Shown: positions 1 through 12,924 of the stretch, piece by piece
Numbering within the stretch: position 1 is the stretch's first letter
Layout: each line of letters begins with the position of its first letter
From: Zygnema circumcarinatum
Taxonomy: Eukaryota > Streptophyta > Zygnematophyceae > Zygnematales > Zygnemataceae
Direction of reading: 5' to 3'
DNA: 64,000 nucleotides
Assembly: GCA_037447605.1 (NCBI GenBank)
Contig: CM074817.1
Location: forward strand, 1,188,605 to 1,252,604
Translations under genes and position numbers: made by a program
The notes under the pieces: generated by a model
Database searches by the model: none
What the model was told of the DNA's origin: nothing
Seen by the model: the letters and a program-made list of their open reading frames with translations, nothing else

Positions 1-171
1 CCCCCCAAATTGTTCTCTTTGAAACCCCAAGTAGATCACAGATACATACCTCCACTTTAGTAGCTCTTTGCGGTGTACTCGAAGGATATCAGATTGTTCA
101 AGTCAACAGCCCCAACTTATGCTTATTGTGTCTGATCATCAAGATTGTGCATTCCATGCTGTTTCCTACAG

Positions 172-2467
172 GTCCTGCGTTGGGAGGGCTGTTCTCACAG
201 CCGGCAGAAAAGTACCCCTGGTTGATACCCCAGGGCAGCCTTCTTGATATTTTCCCCTTCGCCCTCCCCTGCATTTTTATCAGTTCCCTTGCCGTTGTTA
301 GCCTCGGCCTCCACTACTTTTCTCTGCCCGAAACTTTGGGCAGGGCCAAAACTGCTTACAATTTTAGACCAACTGCTATGGAGATTTCCACTGAAGCCGG
401 CAGCAGCAAAGACGGAGCGAGTGGCAGCAAAATTTGCTGCTCCAATCAGGATTTGACATCTGGCAGCTCCTTTCTCCCAAAAGGAACGTTGCTGTCCCAT
501 GTGACAACGGAGCCTCGGCTCCGTGAGCCGTTGATTTTGAAGGAAAATTCGGAAACTGAGATGGGAAGCATAGGCAAGGGAGGGAAAGGATGGGCCGTGA
601 GAAGGTGGTTGGCCTCCATTTGTGGGTGGGAGGATGAGGAAAAATATACAGTAGAGTGGAGGGGTGATGAGAAAGCAGGATGGGTGAGAGCTGTCTTTTG
701 CGAACGGGATACCGGTGAGTGTCTACTGTTTATTAGGGTGGCTTTTGAGGGCTCAGATTTTGCTCAATGAAACTGTTCTCAGGAGCATTCTATCCAAAGT
801 TTCTACCTTAACTTTGAAGTGATTCTGAAGGGAAGGTTGTTGTTGCTCCTGCTGACTGACATGTGGTGTGTATACGTGCAGTGCTGACGACGCTGATTTA
901 TGCGGTCTTGGGATTTGCTGCCACTTCGCAGAATGAGGTGATTTCTCAACTAAGAAAGTATCTAGTGAATGTTTAAAGTCTGGACTTTCGCCATATCAAA
1001 TGCTCTGTATGAATGCTGATTACTCCTGCCGCTCGTTTGTCGTAAGAGACTTCCATGTCTCCTTTATGCTTGAGACAATTAGTTTCAGGTTTGCTGTAAC
1101 TTTACGGAAGAGCAGAATATTGCTGTGTTTTCTAAGGCAACTCAGACAAGGGAGTAACTACATTTTAATCAGCTTTAGATGTCAGCGTAGCAATTTTGTA
1201 GGCATCGTGGTTTTTTGCATGCCCAGACGCCAGACTGCACATGTGGCACTGGAAAGATGAACCTATCAAAGAAATGAAATGGCTCAAAGTGGAAACAATG
1301 ACTTAGAGCTGATGGCCTTAGCCTCTATGATGATGATGAAACGTGTGGTAATGGTTTCAGGTGTTCCCTCTTTGGGCCATTACTGAGTGGAGTGCAGGGG
1401 GTCTTGGCTTCGGCACTTCAGAAATAGGTTTTATTCAAGCGGCAGGCGGCTTTGCTCTGGTGGGTCTATCTCATCCCTGTGGTTTTTAGAGTTTTTATGT
1501 GAAGGAAATGTGGGTTCAATTAATTAAGTTTCTTTCATCGAAATTTGTCTTTTTTTTTTCGGAACTCCTTTTGAAGGCCAAGTGCAGCTTTCATTCTAAG
1601 GCCGTAAACCGCTATGAGAGATTGGGTGCATTCCCTCTAACCAATATGAAGCCCTCAGGATCTGATTCCTTCAAGCTTCTTATCCTTGTTTGCTTTATGC
1701 AGATACCTTATCAAATGCTTTTTTATCCTGCGATTGCAAACTACCTAGGGACTCTCAACTGCATGCGGTGGTCGTTTGTGGGGATGACTTTGGTGGCTGC
1801 GTTTCCCATTCTCCGATTCATCACTTCTCAAAGACTGAGAGTGGCGGTAGGCCTCCTCATTATGATGATTCGAGGGTATGTTTCTCTTTTCCCTAGTTAC
1901 ACTGTGCGGTCTCTGTGTTGCCAGCTCGCACCCTGCCTTTGTGTTACAAGTGTATAGTTCATGTCTTTTCATTCTCCTTTGGTGCAAACAATGCCATATG
2001 TCCTATAGGGTATCACTGCCCTAGCGAGCACTGTTTCATGAAATAGTAGGCAAACTGCAATTCAAGAGAGCAAGAAAGAGAGAGAGAGCGAGAAAGAGAG
2101 ACTGAGAGAGGTGACAGTGGAGAATCAATAAGCTATTTTTGGCCCCATATGCAGAATAACGTGTGCAACAGCCTTCACATCAATCACCATCGCCATCAAC
2201 AACAGTGTTCGGTATGCGGAGTACCTCGGCTCGGTCAACGGAATGAGCCAAACTGCCAACATGATGCTTGAGAGCTCTGCGCCCCTTCTTGGCTCGAGCC
2301 TCTACGCGTGGAGCGTTAGCGGGCATCACGATTTCCCTCTCGACTTCCATCTCTATTGGTGTCTGTGGGTGGCCCTGTGCGCACTCATGCTGCTACTCAC
2401 GGCCCTCCTTCCCAAGTCAATCGACAGCAGAAAGTTCATTATGGATGATTCCAGTTTTGACGAATAG
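172..2467 (+). CDS. ZIFL-type major facilitator transporter, 3' part (5' end lies outside the window)
   Basis: Exons read as 172-714, 882-937, 1361-1459, 1703-1875 and 2155-2467, all with GT/AG borders and matching phase; stop at 2465-2467. The first exon in the window carries GPALGGLFSQPAEKYPW and a membrane segment ending in LPETLG, which is the ZINC-INDUCED FACILITATOR-LIKE signature (QPAEKYP, LPETL). A long variable hydrophilic loop follows, and then the second transporter half with several hydrophobic helices (VLTTLIYAVLGFAAT, VFPLWAITEW, ITCATAFTSITIAINN). The family consists of 12-TM MFS carriers of plasma membrane or tonoplast, linked to zinc, potassium and auxin homeostasis; the substrate cannot be read from sequence. 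At least the first four helices lie upstream of base 1. The gene converges on the UCH gene, with about 0.5 kb between the stops. Confidence 0.9.
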
Positions 2468-3003
2468 GAGAAGGGTAAGTTAGGTCAACTTAATTCCCCC
2501 TCGTTTGTTGCCCTCGGTCGCATCTCCAGTGTAAGTATGTTATCTGGAAGGGAAAAGGGAAAAGTGAGGAGAGAGATAGGTAGTGGTAGAGAGTCTGTTG
2601 CGTTGTATATACGTGTTGTTTAGTTCTGCAGCAGCGAATAAGTAAGTAAATTAATGCAGGTATTTCTTGTGGTGATTTAAGTTTAGGTATTAAGGTTAAA
2701 TGTCTCTATGAGACCCTTGCTTATCTATAATTGTTACCAATGAATGAAATGGAGAGGGATGTAGCCAGATGGATGAAATGTATTGCAATAGAGATCCCAA
2801 ATCTGGGAATTGCTTGAACTCGTTATTAAGAGGAAGCCAGTCTGTCAAAGCTGTGGATGGACGTCTGGAAATATTTACCGTGGTGTCAAGAATGGATCTG
2901 TACCGCCGATTCAAATGCAGGAACGCATCTGAGCCGTCATATGGTTTGCACACTTGCACCGTTGGATGCATGGACCTAAGGGTAACTGTACAGGCGCTTA
3001 GGG

Positions 3004-6000
3004 CTATCCCTCCTGAGACAAAGCTATCAAATTGAACTGACAAGAAGTGGGATCCCTCTCCATGAATCCCCGCACTACTTTCACAGTTGCCTGCAAACCC
3101 CCAAAAGAGCACAACCCAGTTTTGAGCATATTGAGAGATCGATTGCATTTGGCTAACCTTCATTCAAAAGAAGTGTCCAGTTGATTGGGCTCAGAGAGGA
3201 CAACTCAATCCAAGGAAATAAACAACAAGGAAAACAGACAACTGGAAAAGTATGGCAGCAAAGATGGAAACAAATGTTGGTGATGACCTATATGGCCTGT
3301 TGTAAAGGCGAAATAAAGAGCCAAAAACTGACCGGTAGTAAATCGTCTGCACTCGCGGGGCCGTGATAAATGGGAAACGGCTTTGAGCCGTCCAATTCGT
3401 ACAAGCCACCTGTCGGCCAATTATACAATAGGTAACTCAATATATTTTGCCCAAAATTTACTTCAGACCCACACTAATGCCAAAAGGAATCAAAAACGAA
3501 TGAACAATTTAATTTCTTATACAGTATGCATGCAATGGGACAGTCTGACTCCTGCTGATTATGCCAGAAAATCCAAAACCTACAAACAAGGGTTAGGCTT
3601 AGGGTTAGGGTAGGGTTAGGGTTAGAGTTGAAGTCAGCCACAAGTGTGGAGGACGAACTGGCTTACCGTCAACACTCACAAACGCGATGAAGTGGAGGTC
3701 GACCGGTTCTGTTATTTCAGGCGCCTGTGAAGCATAAAAGCAGAGAAAAACATTGCTCATTCAGTCATAGTCAAAGTCAAAGTTACAGAAAAACGATGAT
3801 GATTCACATAATGGGAATCATTATCTTCAGTCTCCCTTCCTTATCAACCTTGTCTGACTTCAGTTTCCTTTCCCACATGGAAACAAAAAGCCTCTCATGA
3901 GTAGGATGCTGGTTGTCCTTTTCCAAAGTGGCAGAGCACTATTTAACCTATTCCTATATTTATGGGAGGTTTAAACTTTCGAGTACTAAGTTTATAAGTT
4001 ATGAGAGGTAGAAAAGTACCGCCGTGTCTCCCGCTGATGCTGCAACTGAATGAGCTTCTTCCATTTCCGTATCCTCCTCCAAAAATTGTGCCCGCTACAA
4101 TCAATTAACAAATAGCAAACGTCATGTCTACGAAGTCTGACAGAGGCACACAAATAGTAAGGGACGAACAGCAAAAACCAAACTAGAAACAAACAGTAAG
4201 CGACTTTAGAGTCTTCTTTTATATGATTTTGGAACCTGGCAAATTCTTCAGATGGATCGTGTCGGAGAAGCAACGAGACCGCTTTAAAAGTTGGATACTA
4301 TCATGACTTTTTGTTTGTTTTTTAATACCCCACAGAGACTCTATCCCAAGCAATTCTCCTCACCTCAGCTGGACTCATGCTTTTGGTCTTCTCAAAAAAT
4401 CTTTTGAGGTAGGAGCCCTCCGCTGCATTCAGGTAAAATAGTGGCACAATGCTCACAGTTAAAAGCGTTTGAATGCAAAGTAGATGATAAAGGAGTATCC
4501 TTGTCATTTTCCAAGACAGAAAACTTGGCCGCATTGTCATACATACATGCACATCTCTCTCCCTCTCTCTCTTCAACGTGCCATGCTCACCTAGATTGAG
4601 GCGCTGAGTGTTGTTCCCAATAGCATGCAGAAGGCCCACAGTTCCACAAGCATTGCCAACCGTCTGTAGAGTGAACCACACTTCACTGCTCACCTGCAGC
4701 TTCAAAACAAATTGTGAGGCTTTAGGCTCTATGTGGACCATACCTGGCATTGAGCATATTCAGTAGAAACTTCCATTAATGCTCACACAGTTCTTTGAAA
4801 ACAGGGAAAATAAAATGCAATGCTTCAGCTTTCAGCATCATGGTCCTTAGATCACGCTTCCTTAAATGTTCATTACGAATGAAGAAGTCTCTTGGGGGGA
4901 AGGTGTTCTAGCGTGTCTTGTCATTTCAGTAGAAATATTCATGAAACAGACGTCCAAGAAGGAACTGTTTCTTATGATATTTTCCATGTCTACGCTTCAA
5001 TGCTCATTGCCGCTTGAAACCCAAACCCGATCTTACTTCCTTCGATAGAGTTAACCATCTCGCGCCAGCTGTCACTCCCTCTCCTCTCTCCTCTTCCAAA
5101 ACGACATGGCAACACGCTAGTCTATTCAATATGAACGCTATTTTATTCGATATGAAGGTGAACAAAGTAGCAATGAGTATCATACCGTCTGCCCTTCTTT
5201 CTCGACTCGTTGCACTTCTGCCTTCTTAGCTGCTACAGCCTGCATCATCGAAGTTTTCAACATGAAAAAGTGAATCGGTTACTGTCAAAGCAGGTTTCCA
5301 GCCAGGGTCACCTCAAAACATTGCATCTTCTGAAAGAACTGCTGAAAATCGAAAAACAAAGAAGCTTCAGGTTAATTCTTCTAAAATGTAATTTACGATA
5401 ATCTCCAATATTGTAGAAATGAACACACTCCTGCATACATTTGTCAGTGCATGCTAGTACAACACCTGTGATGCTCTATTCTGGCATTATCCTCAAACGT
5501 CATACATTGAAAATGAGTTTGAATATTACAAGAAAGCAGCCTTAAAGCCTTCCAGCCTTCCTACTTCCACTCCTCGTAAGGTGAAGCCGAACTTACCGCC
5601 TCATTGTCAGGAAAGAGAAGGAGCAGCGCCAGCACAGGCTGCGGGACCATGGAAAGCAGCTCTTCATCGAGACCGTACACGTCATAGAATCCAGCTGTCT
5701 CTGGAAGCCCTAAAGGGCGCACGAACTGCAGCTCCAGGGAGGAAGTGGAGAGGAAAGGAGTGATGAAATGAGAGGAGGCAGAAGATGAGAGAGATGAGGA
5801 GGCAGAAGAAGCAAGGTGGAAGAAGGCGGGGTGGGGAAGGAGAATTGGTGTGGATGGCAGGCGAGGAGAGAACAAGAGGGAGTTGGAGGGAAGGAGGAGA
5901 GGGAGGGAAAGGAGGAGGGAGAGAGGGATGGGAGGGAGGGAGGAAAGGGAGGGTGGAGAGGGCAGGAAGCGTGGGGAGGGAGGGGAAGGGGAAGACAGTG

Positions 6001-6403
6001 AGGGAGGGGAGGAGGAATGGGAGGAGAGGGAGGAGAGAAAACGGGAGGAAAGGGGAGGGAAGGAGGAGGTCCGTGAGAGCAGTGATGCCAAAAGCTGTAT
6101 GGCTGCTTTCTCTCAGCCACTGCTATCCATTATCAGACGTACAGGATGAACGAAGTCTCCTGAAGCTCAAAATGGAACATGTTTCTGATTCATGTCAAGG
6201 ACTCAAACAGTCATTCACCGTAAGGGCTCCACTATGACTCAGACCACAGAAGCCTCTGTCTTCTCCTCTCTCTTCTTTCCCAAATAAATTCAGCTCAGAG
6301 AGACCGTGCATCCCTCCCTCTCTTCTCGCCCCACCTGCTCCATGACGGCGGGATTCGCCTCCAGAGGAAGCCATCTCTTCCTCCTCTGAGCTCCCTCGGC
6401 CAT
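3004..6403 (-). CDS. UCH3: Ubiquitin carboxyl-terminal hydrolase, UCHL3/UCH3 type
   Basis: Nine exons on the minus strand: 6335-6403, 5597-5725, 5186-5239, 4591-4693, 4364-4422, 4020-4094, 3667-3724, 3333-3409 and 3004-3090. They sum to 711 nt (236 aa) and stay in phase from ATG (6403) to TAG (3004). The N-terminus contains RWLPLEANPAVMEQFVRPLGL, then DVYGLDEELLSMVP, as in UCHL3. All catalytic elements are visible: the oxyanion Gln in FTLQTVGNACG, the Cys in the same motif, the His in EPVDLHFIAF and the Asp in LYELDG. The C-terminus is FNLIALSQEG. Family role: a cytosolic/nuclear cysteine protease that removes small adducts from ubiquitin C-termini and processes ubiquitin precursors. Length is close to the 230 aa of animal UCHL3. 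Intron 7 holds a telomere-like repeat. The start was chosen because it is the only ATG giving the conserved RWLPLE start. Confidence 0.95.
3590..3626 (+). repeat. Short interstitial telomere-like repeat
   Basis: About five imperfect units of TTAGGG (with variants TTAGGC and TAGGG) lie inside UCH intron 7 (3410-3666). On the gene strand they read CCCTAA. The unit is TTAGGG rather than the TTTAGGG usual in land plants, but the tract is short and degenerate, so it says little about the true telomere. Confidence 0.7.
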
Positions 6404-8529
6404 GGCCTCACAACACTCACAGAAAATAGGATCAGAAAGCAAACAAACCCTAATCACTCACAAAATTGTAAAATGTCTCCACCAATTGCTTCAAACCGCC
6501 TCTCTCACTCTCTCTTTCTCCCCCCCTCCCTCCAGCAGAGGAAGCTTCAAAAGTGCCACGTGTCGACAGGAGTGAGCTCCGCCTGCCACGTAGGCATGTC
6601 CTTGCTCGAGAACCAACTGACCGTTCCATATATGGCAGATCTGCGCATCCGAGCCGTCCATTTTCCTGGAAGCCGTAATGTACGAATGTGCTTTTCTTTC
6701 AACGCTTTTTTCATCACCTTCCCCTCCCCTCTCTCTCTCCTTCCTCCCCTCCTCTCACCTCTTGAGGGGGTATCAAACTTAGCAAAAGTTGAGGTTCTGA
6801 GGGCGATCACTACTGCGAGAAGAAGAGTGACTGATGACTGATCATGATGGTTTTGCGGAGCCTGTGCCGAACCTGTTGCAAGTCAATTTCTTCTTGTTCT
6901 TTTTCTACTTTTTCTTTTTATTTTTCTCCCCTTCAACCTTGCAAAGGCTCCCTCCCTTTCATCTCTCCTCCCCTTCAGACGCGTACTGAGCCCTGTTTCC
7001 CCGGCGGCTTATTCGCATTCTTGCCGTAAGGGGGACCCGGCAATTGCTGAGCCCTCCTCACACCGAGACTGCTAAAAAAGCAGACCTGCTTCCTGGAGGC
7101 TTCAAGGATTTGACTTTTTAGGAAAAATTGGAAGCTTTGAGAAGGTGGGTTGAGCAATCTCTAGTTAGTGGTGCAGTACTGCCTTTCGTGTACTGTCTTT
7201 ATTTAGACAAGGGAAGGCGCATCGGAGGATAATTTGAAGAGATAAGTATAAATTCAAAGCAAAGATATGAAGGTCATATATGTATATCAAATTTTAAATG
7301 AGGGTTGGTGTGTTGTACTGGTAATTGAAGCCATTGCTTTTCCAGAAAACGACAGAAGATTTTTTTTTTTAGGCTGCACACGAACTTTTTGAATTCTTCG
7401 TTGAAGTTCAACGAGGTTGCCTCGACTCAACCAAACAATTGGACAAAAAGGACAAGCAATGAACATCTGCAGTGTAGGGACATTCTGGCAACAGGTCTTC
7501 CAAAGAATAATGATCAGTTTCAGGAGCTAAGTACCAAACAAATAGAGAGGGGGAGGGGGGGAGATGGTGAAAAAAAAGGGGAAAAAAATGATAGATTAAA
7601 AAAATAACTCTTCAATATGCAAAAATAGAAGGCGCAAAGAGCTGAAGCCAGCCCATTTGAACCCTCAAGCTCCCGAAAGCATGCACGTTCAAAGCTTCTT
7701 GCTTGGCAGAGGCCTGCAATGGCAAAAAAATCAGAAAAAAAATATTCAGGAAGGTCCACTCCTACGGATGCAATGGACCAAAAGATAGCAGCAGCGTATG
7801 AACCATCTATGAACCCCATTTTTGCGGAAATGACCAGCACGGACGAGTGCAACCAAACATGTTTCTAATTCGATGTATTATTCATTCACATCCTTATTTG
7901 AATGTTGACCTTTTGCAAAACATCATTGAATAATCTTACTTAGAAGTGCCGGCCTGCAGACTTCCCAGCCAAGTCCCAAGCCTGCATCGCAGGAGGTGGT
8001 GCTGAAATCAGAATCACCAGCTGGGAAGTAGCAGGGCTTCACTTTCGGGGGTTCGAGCTTGCTGCAGAGAGCAACAAAGCACATAGGAAACTAGTCCGTT
8101 CCATCAACAAAAGAAGCATATTCTTTGTTTGCACATTTTCCCGGACAGAAACGTTCTGGAAGTCAGGGAATAATATAGTACATAAGATTGGAAGGTCAAG
8201 GACCACTAACAAGAATCCGAACTCTAATAGCGGAAAGGCAGCACAAGGTCGCATGATATTGGAAAGTGTAAGCATGTGAACACCTTCATGGAATGTGGCC
8301 AATGAGAAGACATGTTGGTGAAGTCAGTACCTATTGTCCAGGCTGATCCAAATGATGGGGCCATGATTCGCGCCTGCCAAATCAAAATCAAAATCAAAAT
8401 CAAAATCAACATAAATGACAACTCGCTTTTCTCTCTCAATCATTCCAGGCATACCATGCTTTGTTATCCAATTCTTGCTGTATTCGAAACCTTTGCAGCT
8501 TCATAAGAACAGAGTTCTGCAAAGGTTAC
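6404..8529. other. Intergenic: UCH promoter side and WOX 3' flank
   Basis: No coding exon is supported here. The first few hundred bases upstream of the UCH start are C/T-rich and contain CACGTGTCG near 6558, an ACGT-core element often bound by plant bZIP/bHLH factors. The remainder is AT-rich with short A and G runs near 7550-7600. Short ORFs here show no family signal. Confidence 0.4.
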
Positions 8530-10019
8530 CTACCTGCTGAGAGTGTAGCTTGCTCCTTCTTCCAAGGGTTGGAGGGTAACACCGGTTTCATTAGTCGCCA
8601 CTACATGCCCTTTAGAGTCGATGAGAATGCTCGCATCTCCAAAGCTCGTTTTCACATCCAACAGTCCCACCGGAACATCCCACGACTTCCCATTTATGGA
8701 AACCTGCACTTTTTTCTCGGCATCTGCAAAAATAACAGGACATGTTTTTGTATGTAACAAAACAACAGTTAACAAATCATGGTTTGCCTTATTTCTCAGG
8801 CATTCCTCAAACCCAGCTTTGATAGCCCGATTTTCATTGAAAGATAGCCTAAGACTTGCAAAGCGAGTTCAGTATGACAACTAGTCCTCCTCACGATTCG
8901 CTGCCGATGGTTTTCTAGAAACAGATTTCAAAAAAAAAAAAAAAGAGGGAGCAGAAAAGATCACCTGCATGACTGTACATGGCTGCCCTAAACTGTCCAA
9001 CAGACATGTCAACTACTTTTTCGACTTTCGAAGCTCCAACATCCGATTGCGATTGCTGGGAACTATGTTGATGCAAATGCTGCTCTCCATTTGCACCATC
9101 TTCAACCTCTGCTCCTTCTTCCTTATGCTCCTCCCCCTCCTCCTCCTTCTCCTCCCCCTCAATTCGTGGTTTCTTTTCTCCTCCTTCCTCTTCCTCTCCA
9201 TCCCCCGTTTCATCCTCCTTGTCATTTTCGCTCTCCTTGTCATTACCATTCATACCGCTAGACTGCTTCCGTTTGGCACGTGCCTTCCGATTCTGAAACC
9301 AATTGTAGACGTTGGTATCTGTGATGGGCCCATGCTGCGCTAACTCCATTGTAATATCTTTTAATTTTGCTTTATGTGGAGTTCCTGAAAGTTCAGAAAA
9401 ATACTTCTCCAGCAGTTGCAGCTGAGCAGGCTGTGGGCTCCATCTCTGCCGCGGTTTGACCAATGGAAGGGCGGGGGCTGCATGCGGAGTAGGATCATAG
9501 GTGTAGCTGACAAAATTACCTGCAATTGTGAAGAAAAAGAGCTATCAGTATACTTCAAATGTGCAGTGTAAACATCGCAATGAACATAGGAGTTTATGCA
9601 GGAGTGCGCTACGGGTTATGCTGAAGCCTAGCTAATCTTGGGCATTCCAATTCCAAGTTAAGTGCAAGACTCTGGCTAATGCATGGGACTAAGCTGAAAT
9701 TAGAGGCCAAATGGCACTTATAACTCAGTTTTGGAAAGTTTCAAAGGTAGTACAAGCTTCTCAACCCCACGCCTCCAAAAAAACGGTCCAATAAAAGCAG
9801 TGCGTTACCGGCAGTCTGAGTGGCTACGGCAGAGCAGTAGATCTTGAAAAGTTCCTGCGTGCATGTGCGATAGACGGTGATCTGATCCTTTAGAGTGGCC
9901 ATCTGCTCGTCCGTCATCACAATGCCGTGCGCCATCACATCATAGAGAGGCTGAGGGAGCGGCTCTCGAGCCATGATTTCGCTGTAGGTGAGGTCAGAAG
10001 AGGGGGGCTTCTGCGCCAT
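8530..10019 (-). CDS. WOX13-like: WUSCHEL-related homeobox transcription factor, WOX13 (ancient) clade
   Basis: Three exons: 9809-10019, 8965-9519 and 8530-8723 (960 nt, 319 aa), with phases matching throughout. Exon 1 carries the WOX13-clade N-terminal motif ([18 protein letters not shown]). Exon 2 carries the homeodomain, starting at [19 protein letters not shown] and ending in the recognition helix [28 protein letters not shown] is typical of WOX13. A long Glu/Lys/Gly acidic tract follows (about residues 150-200), then a C-terminal block ([19 protein letters not shown], then [15 protein letters not shown]) that WOX13 proteins share. This clade is the one found in algae and bryophytes; in moss it acts in stem-cell formation. 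Nuclear. The stop codon directly follows the last Arg, where a weak alternative donor (GTAGGT) also lies. Confidence 0.93.
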
Positions 10020-11531
10020 GGCCTGGAGGGGAGCAGAGGGTAGGGACTAATTTCCTGGTTCAAGAGGGAGAAAGCATATGTGTGAGAGGGAGAGGCGGAG
10101 AGTGGGAGAGGAGGAGGATAGGGGGCGACGGGGGAAGGAAGGGGGAGAGGTGGAAAAAAGGGAGGGAGGGGGAGGAGGACGAGGAAAGCGACCAGGGACA
10201 AAATGGGGAAGAGAAGGAGAGAGTGGCAAGAAGGTGCTAACACTTTGATGCAGACGTATAAAAGTCATATGACATAAATATCAGAATGCCTAATGCGGTG
10301 TGTAAAATAACGTGAGAGGAAAACAAAAGAAGGCATGGGAGTGAGCCAATTGAGTATGAGAGAGAGAAAGAAGGGGAAAGCACCATTAACTCTACTGCTA
10401 TTCGTCATACTCTCTCCTTGATCTCCTCTTCCCTCAGCTCCCCACTCTCTCTTCGCCCCCCCCACCCCCTCCTCACCCCCGCTTTTCCATACTCTTCAAA
10501 GCTTTCCTCCCCGTTGTTTATTTTCCTGTCTCCTAATCCTCACCTCCAATACCTCCTCCCCCTACCTCCTCACTTCTCCTTTCCATCAGCTCTCTCATAG
10601 CCAGCCCCCTCATTCTTTATCCCCGCTCCGCCTCAGCTCCCTGCACTTTCTTCGCCTCCATTCTCTCTTCCCCCTTCCTTCACCCCTAATCATGTCATCC
10701 TCTCTCCCAACACCATCGAATTCCGCCTCTCCTTTGCCCCTTCCTTCCCCTGTCCTCCCTTCTCTTCCACTTTCCCTCTACCTCTTCCACCCTCCTCTCC
10801 ACTCCCCTCGGCTCCCCTACCTCTCCCCCTCCCTCTCGCCTTCCCCTCCCTCCCCTTCGCTTCCACTTCCCCTATCTTGATCCTCTCCCTCTCTCATCCC
10901 TCTCTCCTTTCCTCTCCTTTCCACCTCCCTTTCCTGATCCCTTTCTTCCTCTCCTGCCCCTCCCCACTTCCCTCTTCCTCACTAATACTTCCGATCGCTT
11001 AAGTCCTGTAACCCTAACTCCGTACCCGAGCCCTAAGCTCACCTTCTCGGCCGGCCGGTTCCTGGCCGCCTGCCTGCCTCCTCTCTCTCCCTCTCCCTTC
11101 CCCTCCGCGAGAGTGCAAAGAGGCCTTCCTCTCCTCTCCACTCCACTCCCTCCCTCACTCCCATCACCGACATTTCGCTGATCCAGCCCGTTCCGTTCCG
11201 TTCCGTTCACAAATCAGCATGGAGAGGATGCAGTTCGATACGGGCGGCTGCGCGGCAGACACGTGGCGTCGCGTGCGCCGAGATTGCTCGATATCAGTCG
11301 TCCGATCTTCGATCCGACGGTGCCGGGTAACTAGTAGTTTCCCACAAGTGACCCGCTCGTGGTTTCCCGCGAGGAGCCCCCTCGTGGTTTCCTTTATATC
11401 AAGTTACGCGAAGAGGTCACAAGTTCTGTGAAGCGTGCAACTGAGTCACATGATTTTTAGGTTTGGACAGCTCCATGGTTCATGCGGCCATGGCGGAGAC
11501 TTAGGAGGCATTGAAAAAGGAAAGGGCAGCC
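10020..11531. other. Divergent intergenic region, strongly purine/pyrimidine-biased
   Basis: Separates the divergent WOX and SELENOF-like genes. The part from about 10080 to 10230 is G/A-rich and the part from about 10400 to 11170 is almost pure C/T on the plus strand, producing long spurious ORFs. A TTCCG pentamer is repeated near 11190-11206. ACACGTGGC at 11259-11267 is a G-box-like site about 270 nt upstream of the SELENOF start. No gene seen. Confidence 0.5.
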
Positions 11532-12924
11532 ATGGCAAGGATGTGTATGCGGCGTCCGGGCGTAGCCATGCTGGAGCTGCAGCTATCGCTGGTGCTCCTG
11601 CTTCTTTCAGGATGCCACGTGTCATCATCCCTAGGGAGCAGCGAGTGTGAAGCTCTGGGCTTCAGCGGTTTAGGGTTATGTTCGGACTGCAACTTGCTCG
11701 CAGAGTATGTCAAAGATGCAGGTAATTTCAGCAGCTTTGAATTTCCTGCATGATTTGCTGATACCATTTATTCAGAACCCGCCTTCAAAGTGCTTCGTTT
11801 GTATTTCAACAAAGTGAAAGTGCTGGACTGCTTCGAAGGCAAGAGATGAGTGTATGCTGTGCTTGTAGAAAGCGTGTAGCGACTTTATAGCAGCTGAAAA
11901 GCGGAGCAAATCGCCGTTCCTGCATGTGCGGTGGCTGCAAGCAGAGCTAGAAGCAGATTGTCGCAAATGCTGTACTCCCGACGACGATGATGACGCCAAT
12001 GCCAAGGTGAGAATTAGGTCAACTTTCTTCATAGGCGATGACATTTCTTGGCCATGTGATTAAAACTAAATTGTGCCATTTCTTATTTGTGTTTATTCAG
12101 CAAGGGCTCTTCACGGTGTCTCACACGTTCGGAATGCATTCATATGACCATTGGAATGCCAAAGTCCACAATTTCTAGATGGACTGCAAAGACTTCGCAA
12201 TTTAGGACCTGCCATACATTTATCTCAGAGTTAAACTTTTTGTGACTAAGACAGTTTATACAATGAATGTGATCCACAAAGAACACGTGTTGGTTTCATA
12301 TGATTGTGGAAGCTGCCCCGTGCTTTTCGAAGATTTTTTGGCAAACATTTGAATCGTGCGCAGTAGAGTTACATGACCATTGAGCTGAAACCATTTTGCC
12401 ATTGACAGTGAACAATATTGGAGTTGTCTTTCTTCAGAAAACGTTCGCTTCTGCTATTCTGGAGGTTTGCATGCGGCGAGTGAGTTTTTATCCTGCCGTC
12501 TATAAATTTATTGAGGAGAAGGCTCAGAGCTATAAGCTCTTGAGCGTAAAGTACACGGCCCATGCGACTCCAAAGCTCCTTATGATGGATGCAGAAGGGC
12601 AGTTGCTTGACACAGTGATGTGAGTTCTTCGACTCAAACTTATAGCTCAAATGCAGGCATCGCTTTAGTGAATGTCTTGCTGACAAGATGGTTGTGGATG
12701 CTGACCTGCACTTAACTAATTTTGTATCATGCTCCAATACAAAGAAAGCAGCATTAGGGTATTTAAGCCTGAAAAGAAGTCCAGCAAAACTAGTGGTATT
12801 GGCTTTAGTTGCATGCCTGCTGTGTACTGTCTAATTCTTTGCTTTGGCCGAGTGCAGGATCGATAGTTGGCGCACGGCACATATTGAGGCCTACTTGCAG
12901 CAGAAGCTCAAGGCGGCTGTGTGA
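11532..12924 (+). CDS. SELENOF-like: Selenoprotein F (Sep15)-like ER thioredoxin-fold protein, cysteine/no-Sec form
   Basis: Exons 11532-11721, 11945-12006, 12438-12619 and 12858-12924, in phase, ending at TGA 12922-12924 (501 nt, 166 aa). Met 1 opens a signal peptide (hydrophobic MLELQLSLVLLLLSGC). Then come the Cys-rich UGGT-binding part (SECEALGFSGLGLCSDCNLL and DCRKCCTPDD) and the thioredoxin-like part (ASAILEVCMRRVSFYP, then TPKLLMMDAEGQ, then IDSWRTAHIEAYL). In animals the redox site is Cys-Gly-Sec. Here it is CMRR, as in land-plant homologs, so no selenocysteine is needed. Family role: ER luminal quality control of glycoprotein folding. A longer reading frame upstream has no ATG, so the start is set at 11532. 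A gutted second copy lies at 16600-16982. Confidence 0.93.

Noticed and set aside
2696-3163. 155-codon minus-strand frame near 3 kb as an independent gene
   Set aside because: Only 3004-3090 is coding, as the last UCH exon in another frame; the remainder is intron or 3' flank.
12438-12619. Selenocysteine (in-frame TGA) in the SELENOF-like gene
   Set aside because: The redox motif is CMRR with no in-frame TGA, as in plant homologs, so no SECIS element is expected.
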